A DNA stretch of 64,000 bases from Clostridium sp. 1001271st1 H5 (lineage in GTDB: Bacteria > Bacillota > Clostridia > Lachnospirales > Lachnospiraceae), in contig NZ_SPHO01000008.1 in NCBI RefSeq assembly GCF_005845215.1, positions 226,707-290,706 of the forward strand, given 5' to 3'. The notes beneath the pieces were generated by a model. That model was given only the letters and a program-made list of their open reading frames with translations. It had not been told where the DNA came from and searched no databases. Made by a program: the position numbers and the translations under genes. Below are positions 44,290-53,113 of this stretch, piece after piece; position 1 is the stretch's first letter; every line of letters begins with the position of its first letter.

Positions 44290-45198
44290 ATGGGAAAGAA
44301 ACATCTGATTGCCGCGGAAGCGGAAGGCGACCAGCGCTCCCTGTGGGGCGAGGCCTGGCGCAGATTTAAAAAGAACCGGCTGGCCATGATTGGCATGTAT
44401 TTTATCCTGGCGCTGGTAATCATAGCAGTGGCAACTATCATCATTGACGCTGTCACAGGCAAATCCATCTACCTGAATTACGTGGTAAAGCAGAACCTGA
44501 GGGGACGTCTTCAGACTCCCAGCCTGGCGCATCCCTTTGGATTGGATGAGTTCGGCAGGGATATGCTGCTGCGCATGCTGTGGGCAGTCCGCTACTCCCT
44601 GTTCATGGGCACGGTGGCCATCATCATTTCATGTATATTCGGCGGCCTTCTGGGAGCCTTTGCAGGATATTACGGCAGGACGGCCGACAATATCATCATG
44701 AGAATCATGGATATCCTTCTGGCCATTCCCTCCATGCTTCTGGCCATCGCCATTGTGGCAGCCCTGGGAACCAGCATCACCAATGTGCTGATTGCCATTG
44801 CCATATCCTATGTTCCCACCTTTGCCAGGACGGTCCGGGCATCGGTGCTTACGGTAAAGGACCAGGAGTTCATTGAGGCAGCCCGCTCCATTGGCTGCAG
44901 CGACTGGCGTATCATCATCAAATATGTGATTCCCAATTCCATGGCGCCCATTATCGTGCAGGTGACCCTGGGAATCGCAGGAGCCATCCTTTCCATCGCA
45001 GGACTTTCCTTCCTGGGACTTGGCATCCAGCCGCCCACTCCTGAGTGGGGCGCAATGCTGTCCAACGCCCGAAGCTATATCCGCGACGCATGGCACGTCA
45101 CCATCATCCCCGGCATGGGAATCATGCTCACCATCCTGGCCCTTAACCTGGTGGGAGACGGACTGAGGGATGCCCTTGACCCGCGCCTTAAGAGCTAA
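44290..45198 (+). CDS. Di-/oligopeptide ABC transporter permease (DppC-like)
   Basis: A 302-residue membrane protein. Typical features are the N-terminal RRFKKNRLAMIGMYFI helix, HPFGLDEFGRDMLLRMLWAVRYSL, and the coupling loop EAARSIGCSDWRIIIKYVIPN. ATG 44290 (MGKKHL) is preferred to a GTG at 44281. Ten bases after dppB. Confidence 0.92.
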   Translation: MGKKHLIAAEAEGDQRSLWGEAWRRFKKNRLAMIGMYFILALVIIAVATIIIDAVTGKSIYLNYVVKQNLRGRLQTPSLAHPFGLDEFGRDMLLRMLWAVRYSLFMGTVAIIISCIFGGLLGAFAGYYGRTADNIIMRIMDILLAIPSMLLAIAIVAALGTSITNVLIAIAISYVPTFARTVRASVLTVKDQEFIEAARSIGCSDWRIIIKYVIPNSMAPIIVQVTLGIAGAILSIAGLSFLGLGIQPPTPEWGAMLSNARSYIRDAWHVTIIPGMGIMLTILALNLVGDGLRDALDPRLKS

Positions 45199-45246
45199 TG
45201 GCGGGAATGAATGTTCAAACACGCTATAAGAAAGGATGAGTATGAC

Positions 45247-46215
45247 ATGGCAGATAAACCATTATTGGAAGTAAAAGACCTGGTTATCCACTATGAGACG
45301 GATGACGGAGTGGTAAAGGCGTTAAACGGCGTCAATATACATATCGGTGTGGGAGAAACCCTGGGACTGGTGGGGGAGACCGGTGCGGGAAAGACCACGC
45401 TGGCAAAAGGAATCATGAGACTGATTCCCCATCCTCCGGGCAGGATTCTGGGCGGAGAGGTGATATTTGAGGGACAGGACCTGCTGAAGCTTTCCACCAA
45501 CGGCATGGAGGCCATTCGCGGCAGGGATATCTCCATGATATTCCAGGATCCCATGACCTCCTTAAATCCGGTGCTCACAGTGGGTGAGCAGATTATGGAG
45601 GTAATTGAGAACCATAACACAAACCTTTCCAAGCAGGAGGCCAGGAAATGGGCTGAAAACATGCTGGAGAGGGTAGGAATCCCGGCAGAGCGTTTTGGGG
45701 AGTATCCCCACCAGTTTTCCGGCGGCATGAAGCAGAGGGTGGTCATTGCAATTGCCCTGGCCTGCAATCCAAAGCTGCTTATAGCGGACGAGCCGACCAC
45801 GGCCCTGGATGTTACCATACAGGCCCAGGTGCTGGAGATGATATACAAGCTCAAATCCGAGAATAACACATCCATGATTCTCATTACCCACGACCTGGGA
45901 GTGGTTGCCCAGAACTGTGACTATGTGGCAATCATCTATGCGGGGGAAGTGGTGGAATACGGAACCCTGCGTGAGATATACAAGGACACGAAGCATCCGT
46001 ACACGGAAGGACTCTTTGGTTCCATTCCCAGCCTGACAAGCGATGTGAAGCGGCTCCAGGCCATTGACGGCATGATGCCCGACCCCACCAGGCTGCCTGA
46101 GGGCTGTGTTTTCTGCGAGAGATGTAAGTATGCGGTTCCTGAATGTTCCAAGACCCATCCTGAGATGGTGACTGTAGGCGGAACCCACCAGGTCCGCTGC
46201 ATCCGCTACCGCTAA
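45247..46215 (+). CDS. Di-/oligopeptide ABC transporter ATP-binding protein (DppD-like)
   Basis: A 322-residue ABC ATPase: Walker A GETGAGKTT, Q-loop MIFQDPMTSLNPV, signature FSGGMKQR, Walker B LLIADEPTTALDVT, H-loop ITHDLGVVAQNC. The C-terminal peptide-transporter extension has the cluster-type Cys motif CVFCERCKYAVPEC. ATG 45247 has AAGGATGAG 8 bases ahead; the upstream in-frame ATG at 45211 has no such site. Confidence 0.92.
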   Translation: MADKPLLEVKDLVIHYETDDGVVKALNGVNIHIGVGETLGLVGETGAGKTTLAKGIMRLIPHPPGRILGGEVIFEGQDLLKLSTNGMEAIRGRDISMIFQDPMTSLNPVLTVGEQIMEVIENHNTNLSKQEARKWAENMLERVGIPAERFGEYPHQFSGGMKQRVVIAIALACNPKLLIADEPTTALDVTIQAQVLEMIYKLKSENNTSMILITHDLGVVAQNCDYVAIIYAGEVVEYGTLREIYKDTKHPYTEGLFGSIPSLTSDVKRLQAIDGMMPDPTRLPEGCVFCERCKYAVPECSKTHPEMVTVGGTHQVRCIRYR

Positions 46216-46232
46216 GAAAAGGAGATAGACAT

Positions 46233-47207
46233 ATGCAGGAACAGAAAACAGAGATTTTACGTGTGGAACATCTGAAAAAATATTTTACAACGCCAAAGGG
46301 CACCCTCCACGCGGTGGATGATGTTAACTTTTCCATCCGTACAGGGGAAACCCTGGGCGTGGTAGGGGAGTCCGGATGCGGGAAATCCACCATGGGAAGA
46401 GCCATCCTGAGACTTCATGAGCCCACAGGCGGCAAGGTTTATTTTGAAGGCAGGGATATCCTGGGCTGCAACAAGAAGCAGCTCAAGGATTTAAGAAAGG
46501 ATATGCAGATTATATTCCAGGACCCCTTTGCTTCCCTGAATCCCAGGATGACGGTCAGCGAGGCAATTATAGAGCCGCTGCTGGTGCAGGGCATTTACAA
46601 GGCCAATGAAAGGGCGGCCATCACCGGGCAGGTGGAGAAAATCATGAACCTGGTGGGGCTGGCCAAGCGTCTGGTCAATACATATCCCCATGAGCTGGAC
46701 GGGGGAAGGCGTCAGAGAATCGGAATCGCCAGGGCATTGGCAGTCAATCCCAAGTTTATTGTGTGCGATGAGCCTGTGTCCGCCCTGGACGTATCCATCC
46801 AGGCCCAGATTCTCAACCTGATGCAGGATTTGCAGGAGGAGCTGAACCTTACCTATATGTTCATCACCCATGACCTGTCGGTGGTAAGGCATTTTTCCAA
46901 TGATATTGTGGTTATGTACCTGGGACAGATGGTGGAGTCAGCACCGGCCAAGGCGCTGTTTAAGAATCCCATGCATCCCTACACAAAGGCGCTGCTGTCA
47001 GCCATACCGGTTCCGGACCCTGACTTTAAGATGGAGCGCATTCCGTTAAAGGGCGAGCTCACATCGCCAATCAACCCGGAGCCGGGATGCAGGTTTGCAA
47101 AACGCTGTCCGTATGCCACAGAGGCATGTACCAGCAGTGAGATGACCTTAAAGGAAATGGAGCCAGGGCACTTTGTGAGCTGCCGTATGGTGCAGGAACA
47201 GAAATAA
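46233..47207 (+). CDS. Di-/oligopeptide ABC transporter ATP-binding protein (DppF-like)
   Basis: A 324-residue ABC ATPase: Walker A GESGCGKST, Q-loop IIFQDPFASLNPR, Walker B FIVCDEPVSALDVS and H-loop ITHDLSVVRHF. The signature reads LDGGRRQRIG instead of LSGGQRQR, with Asp for Ser at position 2. The C-terminus has the CRFAKRCPYATEAC motif. Partners with the DppD-like subunit. Confidence 0.92.
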   Translation: MQEQKTEILRVEHLKKYFTTPKGTLHAVDDVNFSIRTGETLGVVGESGCGKSTMGRAILRLHEPTGGKVYFEGRDILGCNKKQLKDLRKDMQIIFQDPFASLNPRMTVSEAIIEPLLVQGIYKANERAAITGQVEKIMNLVGLAKRLVNTYPHELDGGRRQRIGIARALAVNPKFIVCDEPVSALDVSIQAQILNLMQDLQEELNLTYMFITHDLSVVRHFSNDIVVMYLGQMVESAPAKALFKNPMHPYTKALLSAIPVPDPDFKMERIPLKGELTSPINPEPGCRFAKRCPYATEACTSSEMTLKEMEPGHFVSCRMVQEQK

Positions 47208-47286
47208 ATTCCGGGCGGGCATCCGGAGAGGGCGCCTGAAATCCGGCATTTATAGAGAGTATTTTAATGAAGAGAGGAGCACTAGT

Positions 47287-48891
47287 ATGAGAAAAACATG
47301 GAAAAAAGTCATTGCATTATCCTTAGTGGCAGCAATGGCAGTAAGTGCAGCCGGTTGTTCCAAGTCGGGACAGACCTCAACAGAGGGAGGCAGCGCGCAG
47401 ACAGAGGCTGGTTCCCAGGGAGCACAGGGAGGAGACAGCAGCAGCGGTTCCGGGGAATACAAAGACACACTGGTATGGGCACAGGGAGCTGACGTTACAT
47501 CCTTAGACCCCCATCAGGGCAAGGAGACGCCGGCCGTGGAGGTTACAGACCAGATATTCGATACCCTGACCGTGGTAGACGCTGCCACCGGAGAGCTCCA
47601 GCCGCAGATTGCAGAGAGCTGGGACCAGAATTCCGACACTTCCTATACCTTCCACATCCGCAAGGGCGTGAAATTCCACGACGGTTCCGAGTTAAAGGCC
47701 GAGGACGTAAAGTTCTCCCTGGACAGGGCCATCAGTTCCGCTGCTGTTTCCTACATTGTTGACTTTATCGACAAGGTGGACGTGGTGGATGAGTATACGG
47801 TTAATGTGGAGCTGAAGGCTCCCTATGCGCCGGCCCTCAGAAACCTTTCCGTACCATTTGCAGCCATCGTGCCAAAGGCAGTGGTGGAAGCAGACGAGGA
47901 AGGCTTCAAGCTTCATCCCATCGGCACTGGCCCATATAAGTTCGTAGAGTGGAAACAGGGCGATTCCGTTACCCTGGAGCGCTTTGACGATTACTATGCA
48001 GGACCGGCGGAAACGCAGAAACTGGTTATGAAGGTTATTCCGGAGGCATCCCAGAGAACCATTGCCCTGGAGACAGGAGAGGTGGACCTGGCTTACGACC
48101 TGCTTCCAAACGATTTGGAGAAGGTAAGGAGCAATTCCGACCTGCAGCTGTTCGAGGCTCCGTCCCTGACCTGCTATTACATTTCCATGAACATGAACAA
48201 GGCGCCGTATGATGACCAGAAGGTAAGGGATGCCGTCAACTATGCCATTGACCGCCAGCTGATTATCGACACCATTGCCAGCGGCTCCGGAGAGCCGGCT
48301 GACGCCATCATTGCTCCGGCTGTGTTCGGATACTTCAGCCCCGGCGCTTATGAGTATGACCCTGAGAAGGCAAAATCCCTTCTGGCTGAGGCCGGATATC
48401 CAAATGGATTCGAGACCAGTATCTGGGTGAATGACAACCAGACCCGTGTGGAAGTATGCCAGGCTGTACAGGCCATGCTTCAGGACGTGGGCATCACCTG
48501 CAACATAGAGGTAATGGAATTCGGCAGCTTCATTTCCAGAACTTCCGCAGGCGAGCATGACATGGGATACTTCGGCTGGGTGACCTCCACCACAGACGCA
48601 GACTACACCTACTATTCATTGGAGCACTCCTCACAGCAGGGAGCAGCCGGAAACCGCAGCTTTATCGCAGACCCGGAGGTTGACAAGCTCATTGAGACAG
48701 GAAGGACAAGTGCTGACGAGTCCGTGAGACTGAAAGCATATGAGGACCTGGCTGTGAAGTTAAAAGAAGTGAACAATAACGCACCTATCTACTACAGCAC
48801 CATCACCGCAGGCGCCAATGCCAAGGTGGAAGGTTTCGTCATGGACCCAATTGGCTACCACAAGCTGGAGCATGTAAAGGTTGCAAAATAA
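47287..48891 (+). CDS. Di-/oligopeptide ABC transporter substrate-binding lipoprotein (DppA-like)
   Basis: A 534-residue SBP_bac_5 lipoprotein. The leader ends in an AAGC lipobox (Cys about 22), followed by a Gly/Ser/Gln/Thr linker to about 57. The mature domain shows DVTSLDPHQGKETPAVEVTD, the signature region YTFHIRKGVKFHDGSEL and HPIGTGPYKFVEW. Binds peptides or related compounds. ATG 47287 follows AGAGGAGCACTAGT. It is placed last among the transporter genes and before the two hydrolases. Confidence 0.92.
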   Translation: MRKTWKKVIALSLVAAMAVSAAGCSKSGQTSTEGGSAQTEAGSQGAQGGDSSSGSGEYKDTLVWAQGADVTSLDPHQGKETPAVEVTDQIFDTLTVVDAATGELQPQIAESWDQNSDTSYTFHIRKGVKFHDGSELKAEDVKFSLDRAISSAAVSYIVDFIDKVDVVDEYTVNVELKAPYAPALRNLSVPFAAIVPKAVVEADEEGFKLHPIGTGPYKFVEWKQGDSVTLERFDDYYAGPAETQKLVMKVIPEASQRTIALETGEVDLAYDLLPNDLEKVRSNSDLQLFEAPSLTCYYISMNMNKAPYDDQKVRDAVNYAIDRQLIIDTIASGSGEPADAIIAPAVFGYFSPGAYEYDPEKAKSLLAEAGYPNGFETSIWVNDNQTRVEVCQAVQAMLQDVGITCNIEVMEFGSFISRTSAGEHDMGYFGWVTSTTDADYTYYSLEHSSQQGAAGNRSFIADPEVDKLIETGRTSADESVRLKAYEDLAVKLKEVNNNAPIYYSTITAGANAKVEGFVMDPIGYHKLEHVKVAK

Positions 48892-48915
48892 GAGAAGTCA
48901 AAGGAGATATGCATC

Positions 48916-49677
48916 ATGAGATTATCAAAGATTACATGGCCAACAGCGGAACGGTATTTTAAGGAAAATGACATGGTTATCCTTCCAATCGGAAGCACGG
49001 AGTGTCATGGACGCCATATGCCGCTGGGAACCGACACCCTGATACCTGACAAAATCCTGGAACTGATTGAGGAGAAAAATGACAACATCCTCATTGCGCC
49101 CATGATTCCCTACGGAGCATGCCAGTCACTGGCTGATTATCCGGGTACCATCAACATTGATTCCGACGTACTGTACCAGTATGTATACCAGATTGTAGAC
49201 GGGCTGTACAAGCACGGCGCACGCAAGATTCTGGTGCTGAACGGACATGGGGGGAATATCAAGACCATTGAGCGCATTGGCCTGGAATTTGACAAGAAGG
49301 GCGCCATGGTCGTGATGCTGAACTGGTGGCTGATGGCCTGGGATATGAAGCCTGAGTGGAAGGGCGGACATGGCGGCGGTGAGGAGACTGCAGGCATCAT
49401 GGCAGTTGACCCCTCACTGGTGGACATGAGCCAGATTGACCTTCCTCTGGAGATGACCAATCTCACAGACAACCTGGTGGCAACCGGCTTCCGTACCGTG
49501 CGCTTCAAGGGCGTTGAGATTGAAATTCTCAGGAACACGCCAAAGGTAACGGACAACGGATGGATTGGACCGGACCATCCAAACACCGCTACCGTGGAGT
49601 GGGGACAGGAAATGGTACAAACCACAGCCGACTATATCCTGGATTTGATTGAAGAGCTTAAGAAGGTAACGGTTTAG
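48916..49677 (+). CDS. Creatininase-family amidohydrolase
   Basis: A 253-residue protein with the family metal site: LPIGSTECHGRHMPLGTDTL (Glu and His ligands), VLNGHGGN and GGHGGGEETAGIMAVDP. Family enzymes hydrolyse cyclic or linear amides, such as creatinine or N-formylated compounds. Encoded 24 bp after the binding protein, so it probably processes what the transporter imports; the exact substrate is unknown. ATG follows AAAGGAGATATGCATC. Confidence 0.88.
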   Translation: MRLSKITWPTAERYFKENDMVILPIGSTECHGRHMPLGTDTLIPDKILELIEEKNDNILIAPMIPYGACQSLADYPGTINIDSDVLYQYVYQIVDGLYKHGARKILVLNGHGGNIKTIERIGLEFDKKGAMVVMLNWWLMAWDMKPEWKGGHGGGEETAGIMAVDPSLVDMSQIDLPLEMTNLTDNLVATGFRTVRFKGVEIEILRNTPKVTDNGWIGPDHPNTATVEWGQEMVQTTADYILDLIEELKKVTV

Positions 49678-49851
49678 GGGAGTGTTTTATTCGCTGCTGA
49701 CGGCAGGGAGATGCGGGCAGGCAACATGCGGCAAAAGATAGATGAGTATGGAAGATTCGGATACGGCAGATATGAATACGGGAGTATAAGTAAAGAAGTA
49801 TGAGTAAGGAAAGCCGGGTCCGGATAAAGCAGATATAAGTAAGGCAGATGC

Positions 49852-49900
49852 AGTGCCGCAGGCATGGTATGGCAGGAGCGGTACCATGTGATGCGGCACT
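49852..49900 (+). terminator. Hairpin in the gap before the M42 peptidase gene
   Basis: AGTGCCGCA (49852-49860) pairs with TGCGGCACT (49891-49899), with an inner ATGGTA / TACCAT stem, then TTTGCG. It could attenuate read-through into the M42 gene. The rest of 49678-49851 is purine-rich with short GAGTATAAGTAA-like repeats and no clear element. Confidence 0.55.
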
Positions 49901-49925
49901 TTGCGTCTCATACCTGGAGGAAATC

Positions 49926-51017
49926 ATGGCAAATATAAAAGAAATTGAAGCATTGACCAATGCCTTTGGTCCAAGCGGATTTGAGGACGAGGTCATCCGG
50001 GAAGTAAAGAAATGGTGCGCGGATTTGGATGTGGCAAATGACGCCATGTACAATGTTTACGCCACCATGAAGAAGAAAAAGGCCGGGCGCCCGGTACTCA
50101 TGCTGGACGCCCATCTGGATGAGTGCGGATTCATGGTGCAGTCCATTCTGGAAAATGGGCTTTTGAGCATCCTTATGCTGGGAGGGTTCCATCTCACCAG
50201 CCTGCCCGCCCACTCTGTCATTGTAAGGACGAGAGAAGGGAAAAAGCACCGGGGTATCACCACATCCAAACCAGTTCATTTCCTGACAGCAGCCCAGAAG
50301 AGCGACAACTCCCTGGCAATCGAAGATATCCTGGTGGATGTGGGTGCCAGCAGCCGGGAGGAAGTGACGGAGGTCTATGGAATCCGTTCGGGCGACCCCA
50401 TTATGCCGGATGTAAGCTTTGAGTATCATGAGGAAAATGGAATTCTGTACGGCAAGGCCTTTGACAACCGTCTGGGCTGTGTGAGCATCATTGACACCAT
50501 GCAGGCCCTTAAGGATGAGGCGGACCAGCTGGCAGTGGAAGTGGTGGGCGCATTTGCAGCCCAGGAGGAAGTGGGCACCAGGGGGGCGACGGTGACTGCC
50601 CAGCAGGTACAGCCGGATTTGGCCATTGTGTTTGAGGGGTCACCGGCAGATGATTTTTATTTCCGGGCCGGTATTGCCCAGGGCTGCTTAAGAAGCGGGG
50701 TGCAAATCCGCCATATGGACAACAGCTATATATCCAATGTGGAATTTATCCGTTTTGCCCAGGAGACAGGAGACAGGCTGGGAATTAAATACCAGGATGC
50801 TGTCCGCAGGGGCGGCAGCACGGACGCCGGAAAAATCAGCCTTACAGGAAAGGCAGTGCCGGTGCTGGTGCTGGGCATTCCCTCCAGGTATGTGCACAGC
50901 CATTATAACTTCTGCGCGGAAGAGGATGTGGACGCTGCTGTCAGAATGGCCGTGGAGGTCATCCGGGGGCTGGATGAGGAACGGATTGCAAGGATTCTGC
51001 GGAAAGATGCTGTTTAA
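49926..51017 (+). CDS. M42-family metallopeptidase (aminopeptidase/endoglucanase type)
   Basis: A 363-residue protein; ATG 49926 follows GGAGGAAATC. M42 metal and catalytic motifs: VLMLDAHLDECGFMV (His and Asp), KAFDNRLGCVSII (bridging Asp), AAQEEVGTRGA (catalytic Glu pair), GSTDAGKISL and PSRYVHSHYN. Releases N-terminal residues from peptides in the cytosol, matching import by the upstream dipeptide transporter. Confidence 0.92.
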   Translation: MANIKEIEALTNAFGPSGFEDEVIREVKKWCADLDVANDAMYNVYATMKKKKAGRPVLMLDAHLDECGFMVQSILENGLLSILMLGGFHLTSLPAHSVIVRTREGKKHRGITTSKPVHFLTAAQKSDNSLAIEDILVDVGASSREEVTEVYGIRSGDPIMPDVSFEYHEENGILYGKAFDNRLGCVSIIDTMQALKDEADQLAVEVVGAFAAQEEVGTRGATVTAQQVQPDLAIVFEGSPADDFYFRAGIAQGCLRSGVQIRHMDNSYISNVEFIRFAQETGDRLGIKYQDAVRRGGSTDAGKISLTGKAVPVLVLGIPSRYVHSHYNFCAEEDVDAAVRMAVEVIRGLDEERIARILRKDAV

Positions 51018-51149
51018 TTGAGCCAGATGGGGACGGATGGCATGTGCGGCAGATACAGCCGGAAGAAACCGGAGGACTGGGATGAGGCGGCAGGATAGGG
51101 GATAAGGGCAGGAGACAGCTAAAAAAATTTAAAAAAGTATCGAAATAGC

Positions 51150-51232
51150 TTGATATTTGTCGGTCCCTGTTTTATAATAGATACATACGAAAGATAAAAA
51201 AGAGATTGTACTATTCTGTACAATCTCTTTCA
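51150..51232 (+). promoter_or_regulatory. guaA promoter followed at once by a terminator-like hairpin
   Basis: TTGATA (51150-51155), 17 bases, TATAAT (51173-51178). About 15 bases past the expected start, AGAGATTGTAC (51201-51211) pairs with GTACAATCTCT (51218-51228), followed by TTCAATTT. A transcript could end here after about 45 bases unless the hairpin is bypassed, so this may be an attenuator. Confidence 0.65.
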
Positions 51233-51287
51233 ATTTATAGAGACATAAATATTTTTCGTTAAATTGGGTCAAGGTATATAATAAGGG

Positions 51288-51414
51288 CGGGTTTGGAAAT
51301 GGTTTGTATCTGGTTAAACCTCCGGTGCCGGCAGCGGCGCAAGCAGGCGGTTTACGGACAGCTGGCAGCAGACAATCTGTTGCAGCCATCCGATACAGGG
51401 TATTTTCAAACCCG
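51288..51414 (+). ncRNA. Candidate structured 5' leader of guaA
   Basis: A perfect 8-bp long-range stem (CGGGTTTG 51288-51295 with CAAACCCG 51407-51414) encloses about 110 bases containing at least two further hairpins (GGTTT / AAACC at 51301-51320; GGC-GCA-ACA / TGT-TGC-GCC type at 51364-51387). A multi-branch fold before guaA suggests a riboswitch-like leader. The purine, T-box and ZTP riboswitch consensus elements are not evident. Confidence 0.4.
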
Positions 51415-51482
51415 TTCTGGGATACAGTTTTACTATAATTGTTTTGGTGGGAAATCCGTAAAATAATGGAGGAACGAATCTC

Positions 51483-53024
51483 ATGGACAGAGAGATGATT
51501 ATCGTACTGGACTTTGGCGGCCAGTACAACCAGCTGATTGCACGCCGTGTCCGCGAATGCAGCGTATACTGTGAAGTGCATCCTTATGATATGAGCCTGG
51601 AGAAAATCAAGGAGATGAATCCCAAGGGAATCATTTTTACAGGCGGACCGGATGTTGTGTTTGAAGATGGAGCGCCGCGCTGCTCAAAAGAGATATTTGA
51701 ACTGGGAATCCCGGTCCTGGGAATCTGCTACGGTGCACAGCTTATGAGCTACCTGCTGGATGGTGTTGTAAAGAAGGCTGTAGTAAGCGAATACGGACAT
51801 ACGGAAGTGGATGTGGATACTTCTTCCAAGCTGTTTGAGGGCGTTTCTCCCAAGACCGTATGCTGGATGAGCCATGGTGTGTACATTGCAGAGGTGCCGG
51901 AAGGCTTCCGCATCACTGCGCATACAGATTCCTGTCCCGTAGCCGGCATGGAGTGCGCTGAGAAGAACTTTTATGCGGTACAGTTCCATCCTGAGGTGGT
52001 TCACACAAAGGAAGGCACCAGGATGCTTTCCAACTTTGTATATAATGTATGCGGATGCTCCGGCGACTGGAAGATGGATTCCTTTGTAGATACCACTATC
52101 AAGGCTCTGAGGGAAAAGATTGGAAACGGCAAGGTGCTGTGTGCGCTTTCAGGCGGTGTGGATTCCTCTGTGGCAGCTGTTATGCTGTCCAAGGCCATTG
52201 GCAGGCAGCTTACCTGCGTGTTTGTGGACCACGGTCTGCTGCGCAAGAATGAGGGAGACGAGGTAGAAGCTGTATTTGGTCCGGAAGGCGCATATGACCT
52301 GAACTTTATCCGTGTCAATGCCCAGGAACGGTTCTACGCCAGGCTGAAGGGTGTGGAGGAACCGGAGGCAAAGCGCAAGATTATAGGTGAGGAATTCATC
52401 CGCGTATTTGAGGAAGAGGCAAAGAAGATTGGGGCAGTGGATTACCTGGTACAGGGAACCATTTACCCGGATGTGATTGAATCCGGCCTGGGCAAATCCG
52501 CTGTTATTAAGTCCCACCACAATGTTGGCGGACTGCCGGAACATGTGGATTTCAAGGAATTGGTAGAGCCTTTAAGGCTGCTTTTCAAGGACGAGGTGAG
52601 AAAGGCAGGACTGGAACTGGGAATTCCCGAATATCTGGTATTCAGACAGCCATTCCCGGGACCCGGACTGGGGGTCAGAATCATCGGTGAGGTGACGGCT
52701 GATAAAGTCCGTATTGTACAGGATGCGGATGCGATTTACAGGGAAGAGATTGCAAAGGCCGGAGTGGATAAGAATCTGGGACAGTATTTTGCGGCCCTGA
52801 CCAATATGCGGTCTGTTGGCTGCATGGGCGATGAGAGAACCTATGATTATGCCATTGCCCTGCGGGCTGTGCTTACATCTGATTTCATGACCGCTGAGTC
52901 GGCTCAGATTCCCTGGGAAGTGCTGGGGAAGGTGACCAGCAGGATTGTGAATGAGGTGAAGGGCGTGAATAGGGTGTTGTATGATTGCACGGGGAAACCG
53001 CCGGCTACGATTGAGTTTGAATAG
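51483..53024 (+). CDS. guaA: GMP synthase (glutamine-hydrolysing)
   Basis: A 513-residue enzyme. The class I glutamine amidotransferase domain spans residues 1-190 with nucleophile Cys in [13 protein letters not shown] and [11 protein letters not shown]. The ATP-pyrophosphatase domain has the P-loop [12 protein letters not shown], and the C-terminal dimerisation domain ends in PPATIEFE. Converts XMP to GMP. The last codons contain GAGTTTGAATA (53013-53023), which recurs at 63452-63462, so the 3' end appears to serve as an integration site while the reading frame is kept whole. Confidence 0.97.
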   Translation: MDREMIIVLDFGGQYNQLIARRVRECSVYCEVHPYDMSLEKIKEMNPKGIIFTGGPDVVFEDGAPRCSKEIFELGIPVLGICYGAQLMSYLLDGVVKKAVVSEYGHTEVDVDTSSKLFEGVSPKTVCWMSHGVYIAEVPEGFRITAHTDSCPVAGMECAEKNFYAVQFHPEVVHTKEGTRMLSNFVYNVCGCSGDWKMDSFVDTTIKALREKIGNGKVLCALSGGVDSSVAAVMLSKAIGRQLTCVFVDHGLLRKNEGDEVEAVFGPEGAYDLNFIRVNAQERFYARLKGVEEPEAKRKIIGEEFIRVFEEEAKKIGAVDYLVQGTIYPDVIESGLGKSAVIKSHHNVGGLPEHVDFKELVEPLRLLFKDEVRKAGLELGIPEYLVFRQPFPGPGLGVRIIGEVTADKVRIVQDADAIYREEIAKAGVDKNLGQYFAALTNMRSVGCMGDERTYDYAIALRAVLTSDFMTAESAQIPWEVLGKVTSRIVNEVKGVNRVLYDCTGKPPATIEFE

Positions 53025-53032
53025 TAGACAGG

Positions 53033-53070
53033 GAGCCGGGAAGCCGCTTAAACAGCAGACTTTCCGGCTC
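53033..53070 (+). terminator. Terminator directly after guaA (element side)
   Basis: GAGCCGGGAAG (53033-53043) pairs with CTTTCCGGCTC (53060-53070) with one G-T pair, then TTTGTTT. If the element boundaries are right, this hairpin is brought in by the element and replaces the displaced native terminator. Confidence 0.8.
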
Positions 53071-53083
53071 TTTGTTTGGGGCG

Positions 53084-53101
53084 TGATACCTGTTTGATAC
53101 C
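53084..53101 (+). repeat. Left candidate integrase arm sites
   Basis: TGATACC at 53084-53090 and 53095-53101, exactly 11 bp apart and in the same orientation as three copies near the right end (63320-63348). One helical-turn spacing suits arm-type binding by a tyrosine integrase N-terminal domain. Confidence 0.6.
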
Positions 53102-53113
53102 TGAATGTATAAA

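Noticed and set aside
51280..51414. Purine riboswitch before guaA
   Set aside because: TATAATAAGGG suggests the 5' core, but the paired loops and the GTTTCTACC-type joining segment are absent, so it is reported only as an unassigned structured leader.
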